Assembly: GCF_000164695.2 (NCBI RefSeq)
Contig: NC_014643.1
Span: 992,001-1,056,000, forward strand
DNA length: 64,000 bases
Direction: 5' to 3'
Origin: Rothia dentocariosa ATCC 17931
GTDB taxonomy: Bacteria; Actinomycetota; Actinomycetes; Actinomycetales; Micrococcaceae
The position numbers and the translations under genes are program-made. Positions 52,730 through 60,498 of this stretch are shown here, one piece after another; the stretch's first letter is position 1, and every line of letters begins with the position of its first letter. The notes beneath the pieces were generated by a model. That model worked only from the letters and a program-made list of their open reading frames with translations, was not told where the DNA came from and ran no database searches.

Positions 52730-53200
52730 ATGACTCTCGAAAATACCGGACTTTCCCGTCGTAAGTTGTTGCGTACTACCGCCATTGGTGTTCCCGCTGC
52801 GGGTATGCTCGCTTTCGGCTCGACCTTGGTAACCGCGACGAGTGCGAATGCGCTTGAGGTTGATGGTTACTGGGGAAGTGAAACTACACGTATGTATCAG
52901 AGGCTCGCTGCGCTTGAGGTGGTAGATGGCATCGTCTCAAGTCAGCCTGCGTCTCAAGCGAGTGCTAACCCTGGGCTGACGAGTGGCTGGGATTGGGTTT
53001 CTGATGATGCCGCCTCCGGTTCAGAAACCATCAAAGATTTGCAGCGCTGGCTCAAAGTGACCCAGGATGGGCTCATGGGCTCGCAGACTATATCTGCACT
53101 TCAGGCGCGTTATCACCTCCCTCAGGACGGGGTATTGAGCGAAGAGTCTCCCACCATTAAGAAGCTTCAGTCAGAGCTTATCGCGGTTACCTATGACTAA
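52730..53200 (+). CDS. Tat-exported peptidoglycan-binding-like protein, array member 6
   Basis: This is the shortest repeat-bearing member (156 residues). The signal matches members 1 and 2 (LSRRKLLRTTAIGVPAAGM), with cleavage after ANA. The mature part is DGYWGSETTRMYQRLAAL, VVDGIVSSQPASQASANPGLTSGWDWVSDD, IKDLQRWLKVTQDGLMGSQTISALQARYHL and DGVLSEESPTIKKLQSEL. The mature Cys is absent, as in member 3. The NPGLTSGWDW linker is closest to what I recall of phage-lysin wall-binding domains. AGGAAGGAG precedes ATG 52730. Confidence 0.8.
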   Translation: MTLENTGLSRRKLLRTTAIGVPAAGMLAFGSTLVTATSANALEVDGYWGSETTRMYQRLAALEVVDGIVSSQPASQASANPGLTSGWDWVSDDAASGSETIKDLQRWLKVTQDGLMGSQTISALQARYHLPQDGVLSEESPTIKKLQSELIAVTYD

Positions 53201-53271
53201 TTCAACATACTGAAAATACATCGGTTACCCGATTTTTCTCCGCAATTTCTATATATGTGAGGAGGATAAAA

Positions 53272-53787
53272 ATGATGAACGAACATTCTGGTATTTCTCG
53301 CCGTAAGTTGCTGCGTACCACCGCTATTGGTGTGCCTGCTGCAGGTATGCTTGCCTTCGGCTCGACCCTTGTGACCGCCCCAGCAGCAAATGCAGATATT
53401 ACCATTGACGGGTATTGGGGCCCGGAGACCAGCAAGGGTATCCAGAACTTCATGAACCTCGTGTACTTTAACGCAAACCTGGAGGTTGATGGTGTGATTA
53501 GCTCCCAGCCTTCAGGTATGAAGTCCTCCTGCCCTGGGATCACAGGCGGCTGGGAATGGGTTTCTGATGACCAGGCTCAGGGATCCCCTACCCTGTTCTA
53601 CGTGTCCTACTGGTTAGGGGAAAAGACGGAATTTAAAAACATTCGGGGCGATCAGAAGATTACCCAGGATCTTATTAAAGCCCTGCAAAGCTATTACAAG
53701 CTTCCCGTGGATGGACGTTTGGAAGGGCCTTCCTCCGCTATTGAGGCGCTGCAGAAGGAAATCAATAGTGCTGTTGGGAACTACTAA
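53272..53787 (+). CDS. Tat-exported peptidoglycan-binding-like protein, array member 7
   Basis: This 171-residue protein has signal ISRRKLLRTTAIGVPAAGM with cleavage after ANA near 37. The mature part is DGYWGPETSKGIQNFM, VDGVISSQPSG, SSCPGITGGWEWVSDDQAQGSP and VSYWLGEKTEF. A loop with a basic stretch (KNIRGDQKIT) follows, then LIKALQSYYKLPVDGRLEGPSSAIEALQKEIN. One mature Cys. ATG codons at 53272 and 53275 are adjacent; GAGGAGG lies upstream of both. Confidence 0.8.
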   Translation: MMNEHSGISRRKLLRTTAIGVPAAGMLAFGSTLVTAPAANADITIDGYWGPETSKGIQNFMNLVYFNANLEVDGVISSQPSGMKSSCPGITGGWEWVSDDQAQGSPTLFYVSYWLGEKTEFKNIRGDQKITQDLIKALQSYYKLPVDGRLEGPSSAIEALQKEINSAVGNY

Positions 53788-53890
53788 ATCCCCACATAAC
53801 GTTCGGCCGGGCTGCTCTCTGAGGAGCTAGATGGCCCAGATCACGTACCAGGTAACTTTTATGTCTTGAAGAGGTAAGGAGAACGGAAAT

Positions 53891-54415
53891 ATGAACACTA
53901 CAAGCTCTGGTCTTTCTCGCCGTACTTTGCTGCGCACCGCCGCCATTGGTGTGCCTGCCGCGGGTGCGGTTGCTTTAGGCGCAAACCTGGTGATGGCCCC
54001 AGCCGCGAATGCTATCGCAACCGACGGGTACTGGGGCGCAGAGACCACTAAGGCTCTTCAGAACATGCTCAATAAGCTATACCCAGAAGCTAACCTTGTC
54101 GTAGACGGTGTGGTCAATTCACAGCCGTCAAGTTTTCAGCCTCGCTGCCCTGGTATTACAGGCGGCTGGGAGTGGGTCGCTGATGATAAAGCGGAAGGCT
54201 CGCCAACAATGGAGAAGCTGAGCGGCTGGCTCTTTCTTCAGTCTGGTTTACCGACCGGGCCTACAAAGGTTCTCGCTGATACGGTTCTGTATTCCTTGTT
54301 TAGCCGGTACAACCTGAGTAAGGGAGGTGACGAGTACCGTCTGGACGCCCCCTCGGAAGCTATCCGGGGGCTGCAGAACGAAATTAACCTTACTCTGCGA
54401 GAGAAGCCTGCATAA
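53891..54415 (+). CDS. Tat-exported peptidoglycan-binding-like protein, array member 8
   Basis: This 174-residue protein has signal LSRRTLLRTAAIGVPAAGAVALGANLVMA, a variant shared with member 9. The mature part runs DGYWGAETTKALQNML, VDGVVNSQPSS, PRCPGITGGWEWVADDKAEGSP and LSGWLFLQSGLP. A variable loop precedes LYSLFSRYNLSKGGDEYRLDAPSEAIRGLQNEIN. The last repeat is more divergent. One mature Cys. TAAGGAG precedes ATG 53891. Confidence 0.8.
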   Translation: MNTTSSGLSRRTLLRTAAIGVPAAGAVALGANLVMAPAANAIATDGYWGAETTKALQNMLNKLYPEANLVVDGVVNSQPSSFQPRCPGITGGWEWVADDKAEGSPTMEKLSGWLFLQSGLPTGPTKVLADTVLYSLFSRYNLSKGGDEYRLDAPSEAIRGLQNEINLTLREKPA

Positions 54416-54520
54416 CAGTAGTAAAACCGTGAAACGTATCTTCTCCGAACCATAAGTTGGTGCGGAGACGAGACACAGTTTAACAGTCTGGTGAATCTGT
54501 TACCACAAAGGAGGGGTTGT

Positions 54521-54901
54521 ATGACGCATGAACATTCCGATCTTTCTCGCCGTAAGCTGCTGCGCACTACCGCCATTGGCGTACCCGCTGCCGGTGTGGT
54601 TGCTTTGGGAGCGAACTTGGTGATGGCCCCAGCTGCGAATGCAGAGACTGACTTGGGTGCCAAGATGAAAGTAGAGTCTGAGAAGCTTCAGGAAAAAGCT
54701 CAGAGGGCTAAAGAACTAGCAGACAGCTTCGATCTTGATGCCGCAGCATTTGATGATCCTGCCCTTGAGGCTGCTGTCAAAGATATCAGCGGCCAGCTGC
54801 ATGATGCTGCTCAAAAAGCCGAAACGTTAGCTCAGCAACGAGCCCAGGAAGCTCAGGCTGTTGAAGATGCTGATAGTGAAAATGCCAGCCGCTTTCAATA
54901 A
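54521..54901 (+). CDS. Tat-exported helical protein, array member 9
   Basis: This 126-residue chimera has a Tat signal nearly identical to member 8 (SRRKLLRTTAIGVPAAGVVALGANLVMA) joined to the helical mature domain of member 5. The mature 85 residues are acidic and helical (KMKVESEKLQEKAQRAKELADSF; QLHDAAQKAETLAQQRAQEAQAVEDAD), with heptad-like pattern and no Cys. The same cargo therefore occurs with Sec-like and Tat signals in one cluster. AAAGGAGGGG precedes ATG 54521. Confidence 0.75.
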   Translation: MTHEHSDLSRRKLLRTTAIGVPAAGVVALGANLVMAPAANAETDLGAKMKVESEKLQEKAQRAKELADSFDLDAAAFDDPALEAAVKDISGQLHDAAQKAETLAQQRAQEAQAVEDADSENASRFQ

Positions 54902-55190
54902 TTCGCAGCCAATTGTGTGAGGAAGCGAGATTGGGGCTCGTGGACTTCTAAGAAAAAAGAACGAGAAAGACGGCATGAGACAATGCAGCGGCACACAGTC
55001 TGTAACATGCCCGACAACACGGTAGTACATAATCGTACCCTGACTAAAAAACGTGTTCAGGTGAGTTACGGTTAAAAACTACCAACCGGTTTACCGGTTT
55101 CGCATCATGAGGTTGCGGCGTTGGCGCTTATCCTAATGGCGCTGACTCTGCACCTCATGGTGTTTTAACACCGCATAAATAGGAGGACAT

Positions 55191-55772
55191 ATGACTGAAC
55201 TGGGTACTTCACGCCGCCGATTCCTGCGCGCAGCCGCTGTAGGCATTCCTGCTGCGGGCGCGCTCGCGGTTGGTTCGACCCTGACCGCTCCGGCTGCGAA
55301 CGCTGCGCAGACTTCGTCAACCCCGTCGAATCAGAGCCAGAACCCCGAAGCTCAAGGTGCGGCCACTAACGCGCAGTACCTCAGCGAGAAGGCGAAGAAC
55401 TTCCATATTCTGCTTGATATGTACAAACAGGCTGGCGACGCAGTAGACGCAACCCAGCTGACCCAGGAGGCGCAGCGCATTCGGGGTGCAGCGGACGAAT
55501 CAAACAGCCCGTTCCCCAGCAGGCCCGTCTCGTGGGCTGGGGTTCAGCTGGAACGGGACAGGATGCAGCTTGCTGCCAAGATCAACTACGCCGCCATGCG
55601 TGCCGAACAGTTGGCTGATGAGCGTACCCGCGCTGGCGGGGGAGTGTCGCAAGGTCAGGATGCGGTGCGCCAGGCTGCACAGAGGCGCGTGATTTATCGT
55701 GTGCTCAGCAGCGCATCCCGAGACACCGATGCGCTGGTGACCAAGCTCGAAAACCTGGCGAAGGGTCGGTAA
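55191..55772 (+). CDS. Tat-exported helical protein, array member 10
   Basis: This 193-residue protein has Tat motif TSRRRFLRAAAVGIPAAG, with cleavage after ANA near 38. The mature part is Gln/Asn/Ser-rich at first, then largely helical with many Ala, Gln, Arg and Leu (about 60-190). It has no repeat of the peptidoglycan-binding type and no Cys. It shares the export signal with the rest of the array but not the mature domain, and G+C is higher. AGGAGG lies just before ATG 55191. Function unknown. Confidence 0.75.
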   Translation: MTELGTSRRRFLRAAAVGIPAAGALAVGSTLTAPAANAAQTSSTPSNQSQNPEAQGAATNAQYLSEKAKNFHILLDMYKQAGDAVDATQLTQEAQRIRGAADESNSPFPSRPVSWAGVQLERDRMQLAAKINYAAMRAEQLADERTRAGGGVSQGQDAVRQAAQRRVIYRVLSSASRDTDALVTKLENLAKGR

Positions 55773-55803
55773 AGCAACGCTCATCGTGAGCAGATTCCTG
55801 CAT

Positions 55804-55867
55804 AAAAAGGCTCTTTATTCCAATAAAGATGGGGAAAACCCGCTTTATTGGAATAAAGAGCCTTTTT
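55804..55867. repeat. 64-bp palindrome (AAAGGCTCTTTAT family), copy 3
   Basis: Perfect 25-base arms (55804-55828 and 55843-55867) enclose 14 bases, 31 bases past the end of array member 10. It is likely a terminator of the array. Confidence 0.9.
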
Positions 55868-55924
55868 ACGATCCCGGACAGTACACCCCCAAACATGGCT
55901 GGCTCTGGGAAAGAGAGCGAAAGG

Positions 55925-55963
55925 AACCCCTCCGGGAAGGACGGTAAAGAACCCGGAGGGGTT
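55925..55963. terminator. terminator after the alcohol dehydrogenase gene
   Basis: Perfect 12-base arms (55925-55936 and 55952-55963) form a GC-rich stem with a 15-base loop, about 20 bases past the dehydrogenase stop on the minus strand, followed there by TTCCTTTC. Confidence 0.75.
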
Positions 55964-55982
55964 AGCTTAGGGGGCTTACACC

Positions 55983-57047
55983 CTACTTCTTAATCGGTTC
56001 GCGAGAGATAACAACCTTCACCGCATTATGCTCGGCGGCATTTGCGAACAGGTCGTATGCCTCCTCGAACTGGTCGAAGGTGAAGTAGTGGGTTGCCATC
56101 GCCTTTGCGTTCAGGCGGCCCGAACGCACCATGTTCAGCAGGTTGCCCACGGTGTTGCAGTTCACCAGACCCATGTTGATGTTCACGTTCGAGATCCACA
56201 TGGTGTTAATCGGCAGTTCGACCGGCTTGCCGTGCACACCCGCGTTCGCAATATTGCCGTAGGGGCGCACGATCTTGGTGCAGGTCTCGAAGGTCTGCGG
56301 CACGCCCACGGCCTCAATCGCCACATCCACGCCCAAACCATCGGGGGAGAGGGCCTTAATTTTCTCGATAAAGTCCGGATCGGCGGCGTTTACCTTATCG
56401 GTTGCGCCCAGTTCCAGCGCCTTGTTCATGCGGTTATCGTCCATATCGACGGTAATCACGCGCCCGGCACCGCACAGGTTCGCCGTCATAATTGCGCCCA
56501 GACCCACCGGACCTGCGCCGATAACAGCCACCGTATCGCCCGGCTTGGTGTTGCCGTTGAGAATACCCATCTCGAAACCGGTCGGAAGCGCATCCGTGAG
56601 GAAGAGAACGTCTTCGTCGGTCAGTCCCTCGGGAACCATGTGAACCGACGTCTCGGCGTAAGGAATGCGCACATACTCAGCCTGGGTGCCGTCAATCATG
56701 TACCCGAAAATCCAGCCGACACCGCCCACGGTCTGGCAGTGCGACGGCTTATTATCCTTACAGTATGAGCACTTGCCGCAGTTCGTGACCGCCGGAATAA
56801 TGATGCGGTCGCCAACCTTCAAATCAGTGACCGCAGAGCCGACTTCAGTAATCGTGCCGATAGCCTCGTGGCCCAGGATGCGCCCTTCTTCAACTTCGGG
56901 AACGTCACCCTTGAGGATGTGCAGGTCGGTGCCGCAGATGGTGGTGGTATCAACGCGAGCAATGACGTCGGTGGGTTCAAGGATGGTGGCGTCTGGAACT
57001 TCTTCCCAAGCTCGCTTGCCTGGACCGTGGTAAACAACTGCCTTCAT
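55983..57047 (-). CDS. zinc-dependent alcohol dehydrogenase (MDR family)
   Basis: This 354-residue enzyme oxidises alcohols with NAD(P). Catalytic zinc ligands are visible in CGTDLH (about 38-43) and GHEA (about 59-62). The structural-zinc Cys set is in NCGKCSYCKDNKPSHC (about 88-103), and the Rossmann motif is VAVIGAGPVGLGA (about 167-179). The layout resembles secondary-alcohol (isopropanol-type) dehydrogenases. TAGGAG precedes ATG 57047. It is monocistronic. Confidence 0.93.
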   Translation of the reverse strand: MKAVVYHGPGKRAWEEVPDATILEPTDVIARVDTTTICGTDLHILKGDVPEVEEGRILGHEAIGTITEVGSAVTDLKVGDRIIIPAVTNCGKCSYCKDNKPSHCQTVGGVGWIFGYMIDGTQAEYVRIPYAETSVHMVPEGLTDEDVLFLTDALPTGFEMGILNGNTKPGDTVAVIGAGPVGLGAIMTANLCGAGRVITVDMDDNRMNKALELGATDKVNAADPDFIEKIKALSPDGLGVDVAIEAVGVPQTFETCTKIVRPYGNIANAGVHGKPVELPINTMWISNVNINMGLVNCNTVGNLLNMVRSGRLNAKAMATHYFTFDQFEEAYDLFANAAEHNAVKVVISREPIKK

Positions 57048-57343
57048 GGTGACTCCTAACTGAGATTTTATGAGGGGCTGTAGCTACAGCATCATCGCTT
57101 ATAGTCTTAACCTATCAAGAGTTCTTTATAGGTTGTACCTTCATTAAACCGGAAAAATCCGTAACTTCCTAGATGTTACGTAGATTACATTTAAGGTTGT
57201 GGTGACTGTAAGAATGGCAGGCTCATGCGCGATGCGCTCTATATCGCGAGCAGGTGGTTTAGGTATGCCTTGAAAGTCGAAAACAGCCCTACGCTCATGG
57301 CCTCAGCCGTTGTTCCGGACTATATCTGTGCTGTATAGTTAGG
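57048..57343. promoter_or_regulatory. intergenic region upstream of the dehydrogenase
   Basis: AT-rich promoter region of the dehydrogenase on the minus strand. It also holds an isolated half of the GAGCAGGT palindrome family (57245-57261) and the plus-strand promoter of the candidate RNA (TTGTTC near 57310, TATAGT near 57333). Confidence 0.4.
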
Positions 57344-57502
57344 GCAGTGAGGAACCCATACTGGCAGGTCTGGGTGCCTCACTGCGATGGCGTTCATCAA
57401 CTAGATCTACCAGTTGATAACGTCTACTAGGTTAGCAATCGCCCGGATCACGCGTGCTAGTGCATTTAAGACACGCGCGATGTCACGGGCGATTTTGTGT
57501 TT
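57344..57502 (+). ncRNA. candidate structured RNA of about 160 bases
   Basis: TTGTTC and TATAGT separated by 18 bases lie just upstream. Three consecutive hairpins follow: 57344-57358 with 57371-57385 (15 bp, one mismatch), 57392-57404 with 57410-57421, and 57437-57445 with 57486-57494, the last enclosing 57451-57456 with 57472-57477. The third is followed by ATTTTGTGTTT, a terminator-like end. No ORF fits. No known RNA family is recognised. Confidence 0.45.
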
Positions 57503-57505
57503 AAA

Positions 57506-57577
57506 CGTGAGCAGGTGGTTTTTGGTACGAGCAGGTAGGAAAATCTTACCCGCTCGGCCAAAAACCACCTGCTCGCG
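57506..57577. repeat. 72-bp palindrome (GAGCAGGT family)
   Basis: Arms 57509-57525 and 57558-57574 pair perfectly over 17 bases, extendable to 20 with one mismatch. An inner CGAGC/GCTCG stem lies within the loop. It is convergent with the SulP gene end. Confidence 0.75.
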
Positions 57578-57623
57578 TGTGTGCACGAGGGGGGGCGATA
57601 CCGCACGGGTACCGCCTCATAGC

Positions 57624-59195
57624 TTAGATACTTGCGCTATGGCCCACCTTCACGTGGCTGTGGCGATCACGTTCCGCATCGTGATAATCCGACTTGAAGC
57701 CCTTGAGCACCACCTCAATATCGTTTTCCTTCGCATAAACATTGGAGAAGTCCTCAATCAGCTCCAGCACATCGCTGGCAATATACGAAGAGTTCTCGGC
57801 GTTGATCGTGACCTTCGAACCGGGGCGAATATTCTTCAGCGTCTTCTTAATAGCCGCCTTGTTCAGGAACGACACCTCTTCCGCCAAATCCAGCGTGATT
57901 TCGTCGGCCTCCGCAAGCTCCTCACGGCTGAGGTAGTAGGCGCGCTTCATATTGCCCTGCAGCACGAAGAAGATACTGATCGCCAGACCAATACCCACGC
58001 CTTCCAGCAGGTCAAGGGCAACCACGGCCACCAGCGTGGCGGCAAACGGAATGAACTGGTACAGACCCTTACGCCAGAAGTGGAAGATAGTCTTCGGATT
58101 CGCCAGCTTATAACCCACCACCAGAAGCACAGCGGCAAGGGTCGCCAGCGGAATCAGGTTCAGCACGAACGGAATAGCCAGCACGCACACCAGCAGCAGA
58201 ACGCCGTGAATAATGGCGGAAAGCTTATGGGTGGCACCCGCGCTCGCATTCGCGGACGAACGCACCACCACCGACGTCACAGGCAGCCCGCCAATAGCGG
58301 AGCACACCATGTTGCCAACGCCCTGTGCGCGAAGCTCGCGGTTGGTGTCGGTGATGCGGCGGTGCACATCCAGGCGATCGGCCGCCTCAATAGAAAGCAG
58401 GGTTTCAATCGACGCCACAATAGCGATCGTGATACCGGTAATCCACACGTGTGAATCTGTGAAGCCGGAGAAATTGGGGAAAGTAGCCAAAGAAGCCATA
58501 TCGCCCCACGACTTCGGCACAGGAAGCTGAACGAGCTGATTATTCGGAATTGCCAGGCCGCTATTGGTGTTATTGAACATCCAGTTCATGAAAATACCCA
58601 CGGCAACCGCTACGAGCGCGGCGGGCAAAAGTTTAAGGTTCTTCAAACCGGGGATTTTATCCCAAGAAATCAGGATGATGAGGGACACAACCGTCACCAG
58701 AATCGACCCGAGATGAAGGTCTGCGAACACGTCCAGACCGTCTTCTCGCAGCTTCAAATCGCTGCCGAACGCTAACGGAAGCTGGTTAATGATGATAATA
58801 ACGCCAATGCCCGCCAACATACCCTCAATGACGGCAAGCGGAATGTATTCGGCGATACTGCCCACGCGCAGGAAACCTAGAGCAAGCTGTATGGCACCCG
58901 CGATGAGGCCCGCGCAGAGGAACAGCTCGAACGCGCCCAAGCTGGTAATCGACTCAAGAACGATTGCCGCCAGACCCGCTGCGGGACCGGAAACACTGAT
59001 ATTCGAGGTACTCAAGAATCCGATGACGATACCGCCAACAATACCCGAAATAACCCCTGAAAGCGGCGGCGCACCGGATGCCAGGGCGATACCCAAGCAC
59101 AGCGGCAGTGCCACGAGAAAGACTACCAATCCCGAGGCGAAATTTGATTTAAAGAGAGCGCCTAAAGGCTGTTTTTCGATAGGTTGATTGACCAA
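57624..59195 (-). CDS. SulP-family anion transporter with STAS-like C terminus
   Basis: This roughly 523-residue transporter has 10-14 membrane segments with SulP signatures: ALPLCLGIALASG (about 30-42), FLSTSNISVSGPAAGLAAIV and GGLPVTSVVVRSSANASAGAT. A STAS-like domain follows (about 420-510). It is followed downstream in time by a carbonic anhydrase gene on the same strand, just upstream at 59313-59987. A bicarbonate import role (BicA-like) is therefore more likely than sulfate; this is inference. The start is probably TTG at 59195 after AAGGAGTATC. An ATG at 59261 would add a His-rich stretch lacking family similarity. Confidence 0.88.
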   Translation of the reverse strand: MVNQPIEKQPLGALFKSNFASGLVVFLVALPLCLGIALASGAPPLSGVISGIVGGIVIGFLSTSNISVSGPAAGLAAIVLESITSLGAFELFLCAGLIAGAIQLALGFLRVGSIAEYIPLAVIEGMLAGIGVIIIINQLPLAFGSDLKLREDGLDVFADLHLGSILVTVVSLIILISWDKIPGLKNLKLLPAALVAVAVGIFMNWMFNNTNSGLAIPNNQLVQLPVPKSWGDMASLATFPNFSGFTDSHVWITGITIAIVASIETLLSIEAADRLDVHRRITDTNRELRAQGVGNMVCSAIGGLPVTSVVVRSSANASAGATHKLSAIIHGVLLLVCVLAIPFVLNLIPLATLAAVLLVVGYKLANPKTIFHFWRKGLYQFIPFAATLVAVVALDLLEGVGIGLAISIFFVLQGNMKRAYYLSREELAEADEITLDLAEEVSFLNKAAIKKTLKNIRPGSKVTINAENSSYIASDVLELIEDFSNVYAKENDIEVVLKGFKSDYHDAERDRHSHVKVGHSASI

Positions 59196-59312
59196 AACCG
59201 ATACTCCTTGATGTGTTGTCTGTATATTGTGGTGCGCCGCATGCCGGTGTGCTCGGGGCAAAAGCTCGCGCGAGCGGGTAGACTTTCACCCAGCATCGGG
59301 CGTTTGAGGGGG

Positions 59313-59987
59313 TTACGCAGACTGTTTGCGTGCGTTAACCACCCATTCGGAATCGGTCAGGTTATAAATGCTCTGGATATCAGCTAGAATATTCTCAAAA
59401 TCGATATCCAAATCGATCAGACGGCCCGTGCGCATATCGAACACCCAGCCGTGCACGATCGGGTAACCGTCCAGCAGATAACGCTCCTGAACGCATGCCA
59501 TCTTGATGATATTCAGGCACTGCTCCTGCACATTCAGCTCGACCAGGCGGTCGTACCGTGCGTCTTCGTCGGCGATCGCATCCAGCTCTTTACGGTGCAG
59601 ACGGTATACATCACGAATATTGCGCAGCCACGGGTTCAGCGGGCCCATATCTTCGGGTACCATCGCAGCCTTAATGCCGCCGCAATTGTAGTGGCCGCAC
59701 ACGATAATATGCTTAACCTTCAGGTGTGAAACCGCATATTCGATAGCGGAACCGGCGTTTAAATCCAGCCCGTGCACCAGGTTAGCGACGTTGCGGTGAA
59801 CAAACACTTCGCCCGGTTCCAGACCCATCAGCCCCTCTGCAACCACGCGGCTGTCGGAGCATCCAATGTACAGAAAATCGGGGTTCTGACCATCCGCGAG
59901 CTCAGTAAAATACTCAGGATGCTGTTGCTTTTTCGTCTCAAGCCATTGTTGATTATTCTCAAAAATGACTTCGTAGGATTTGCTCAT
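59313..59987 (-). CDS. beta-class carbonic anhydrase
   Basis: This enzyme interconverts CO2 and bicarbonate. The 224-residue protein shows the beta-class zinc ligands Cys43, His99 and Cys102 and the Asp45/Arg47 dyad (GCSDSR). No export signal is seen, so it is cytosolic. GAAAGGAAG precedes ATG 59987. It lies upstream of the SulP transporter gene on the same strand (118 bases apart), forming a probable inorganic-carbon supply operon. Confidence 0.93.
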   Translation of the reverse strand: MSKSYEVIFENNQQWLETKKQQHPEYFTELADGQNPDFLYIGCSDSRVVAEGLMGLEPGEVFVHRNVANLVHGLDLNAGSAIEYAVSHLKVKHIIVCGHYNCGGIKAAMVPEDMGPLNPWLRNIRDVYRLHRKELDAIADEDARYDRLVELNVQEQCLNIIKMACVQERYLLDGYPIVHGWVFDMRTGRLIDLDIDFENILADIQSIYNLTDSEWVVNARKQSA

Positions 59988-60498
59988 GTCTCTTCCTTTC
60001 TTTGAATGTTGGTAGAGGATTTTTCGCGCAGAATCATGGCGGACAGTCAGAAGGAAGGGTTGGAAGGGCTGCCCGTCTGCGAAAAAATGGTGACAATCAC
60101 GGAATATGCACAGAGTTCTCCCTCAAACAGAAGGAAAGTAGATGTGTCTAGAAGAAAATCTGTGAAAATATGCCTGCTAGAAATAAGGCATATTCCGGAT
60201 TAAAAGATCGTGAGTGCCTTTATTCTGTTACTCAAAATCGTACGGGAGTTCAAAAACTACCCGACTATTCTATGAGGCCGCATGAGAAATCCGGCCGCCA
60301 CCCTTAGTTATGTAATGACAAAAACTAAGTTCAGCCTATCCTAGCAGGTGAGCCGCCAATGCGCCACCGCGAAGGTACGCGAGGTGCCGCCGGTAAAAGC
60401 CCTCATGGGCGGCAGAAAAACACGACGATAAACGCATGGCCACACGCCTCGTAAATGGTAGGGTGGTTGCTAAAAATAGGCTGCATATGGGGGATAGC
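59988..60498. promoter_or_regulatory. divergent promoter region between carbonic anhydrase and unknown gene
   Basis: About 510 bases without a credible gene; short frames near 60006 lack ribosome sites. The carbonic anhydrase promoter and the promoter of the next gene must be here. A DtxR-box-like string near 60334-60352 carries an extra base relative to the consensus and is not called. Confidence 0.35.

Noticed and set aside
49779..55772. Prophage remnant explanation for the lysin-like domains
   Set aside because: No integrase, holin, capsid or tail gene and no att-like repeats are seen. Every member has its own Tat or Sec signal and ribosome site, which argues for a maintained cellular family.
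60334..60352. DtxR-type iron box
   Set aside because: The similarity needs an inserted base, which breaks the half-site spacing.
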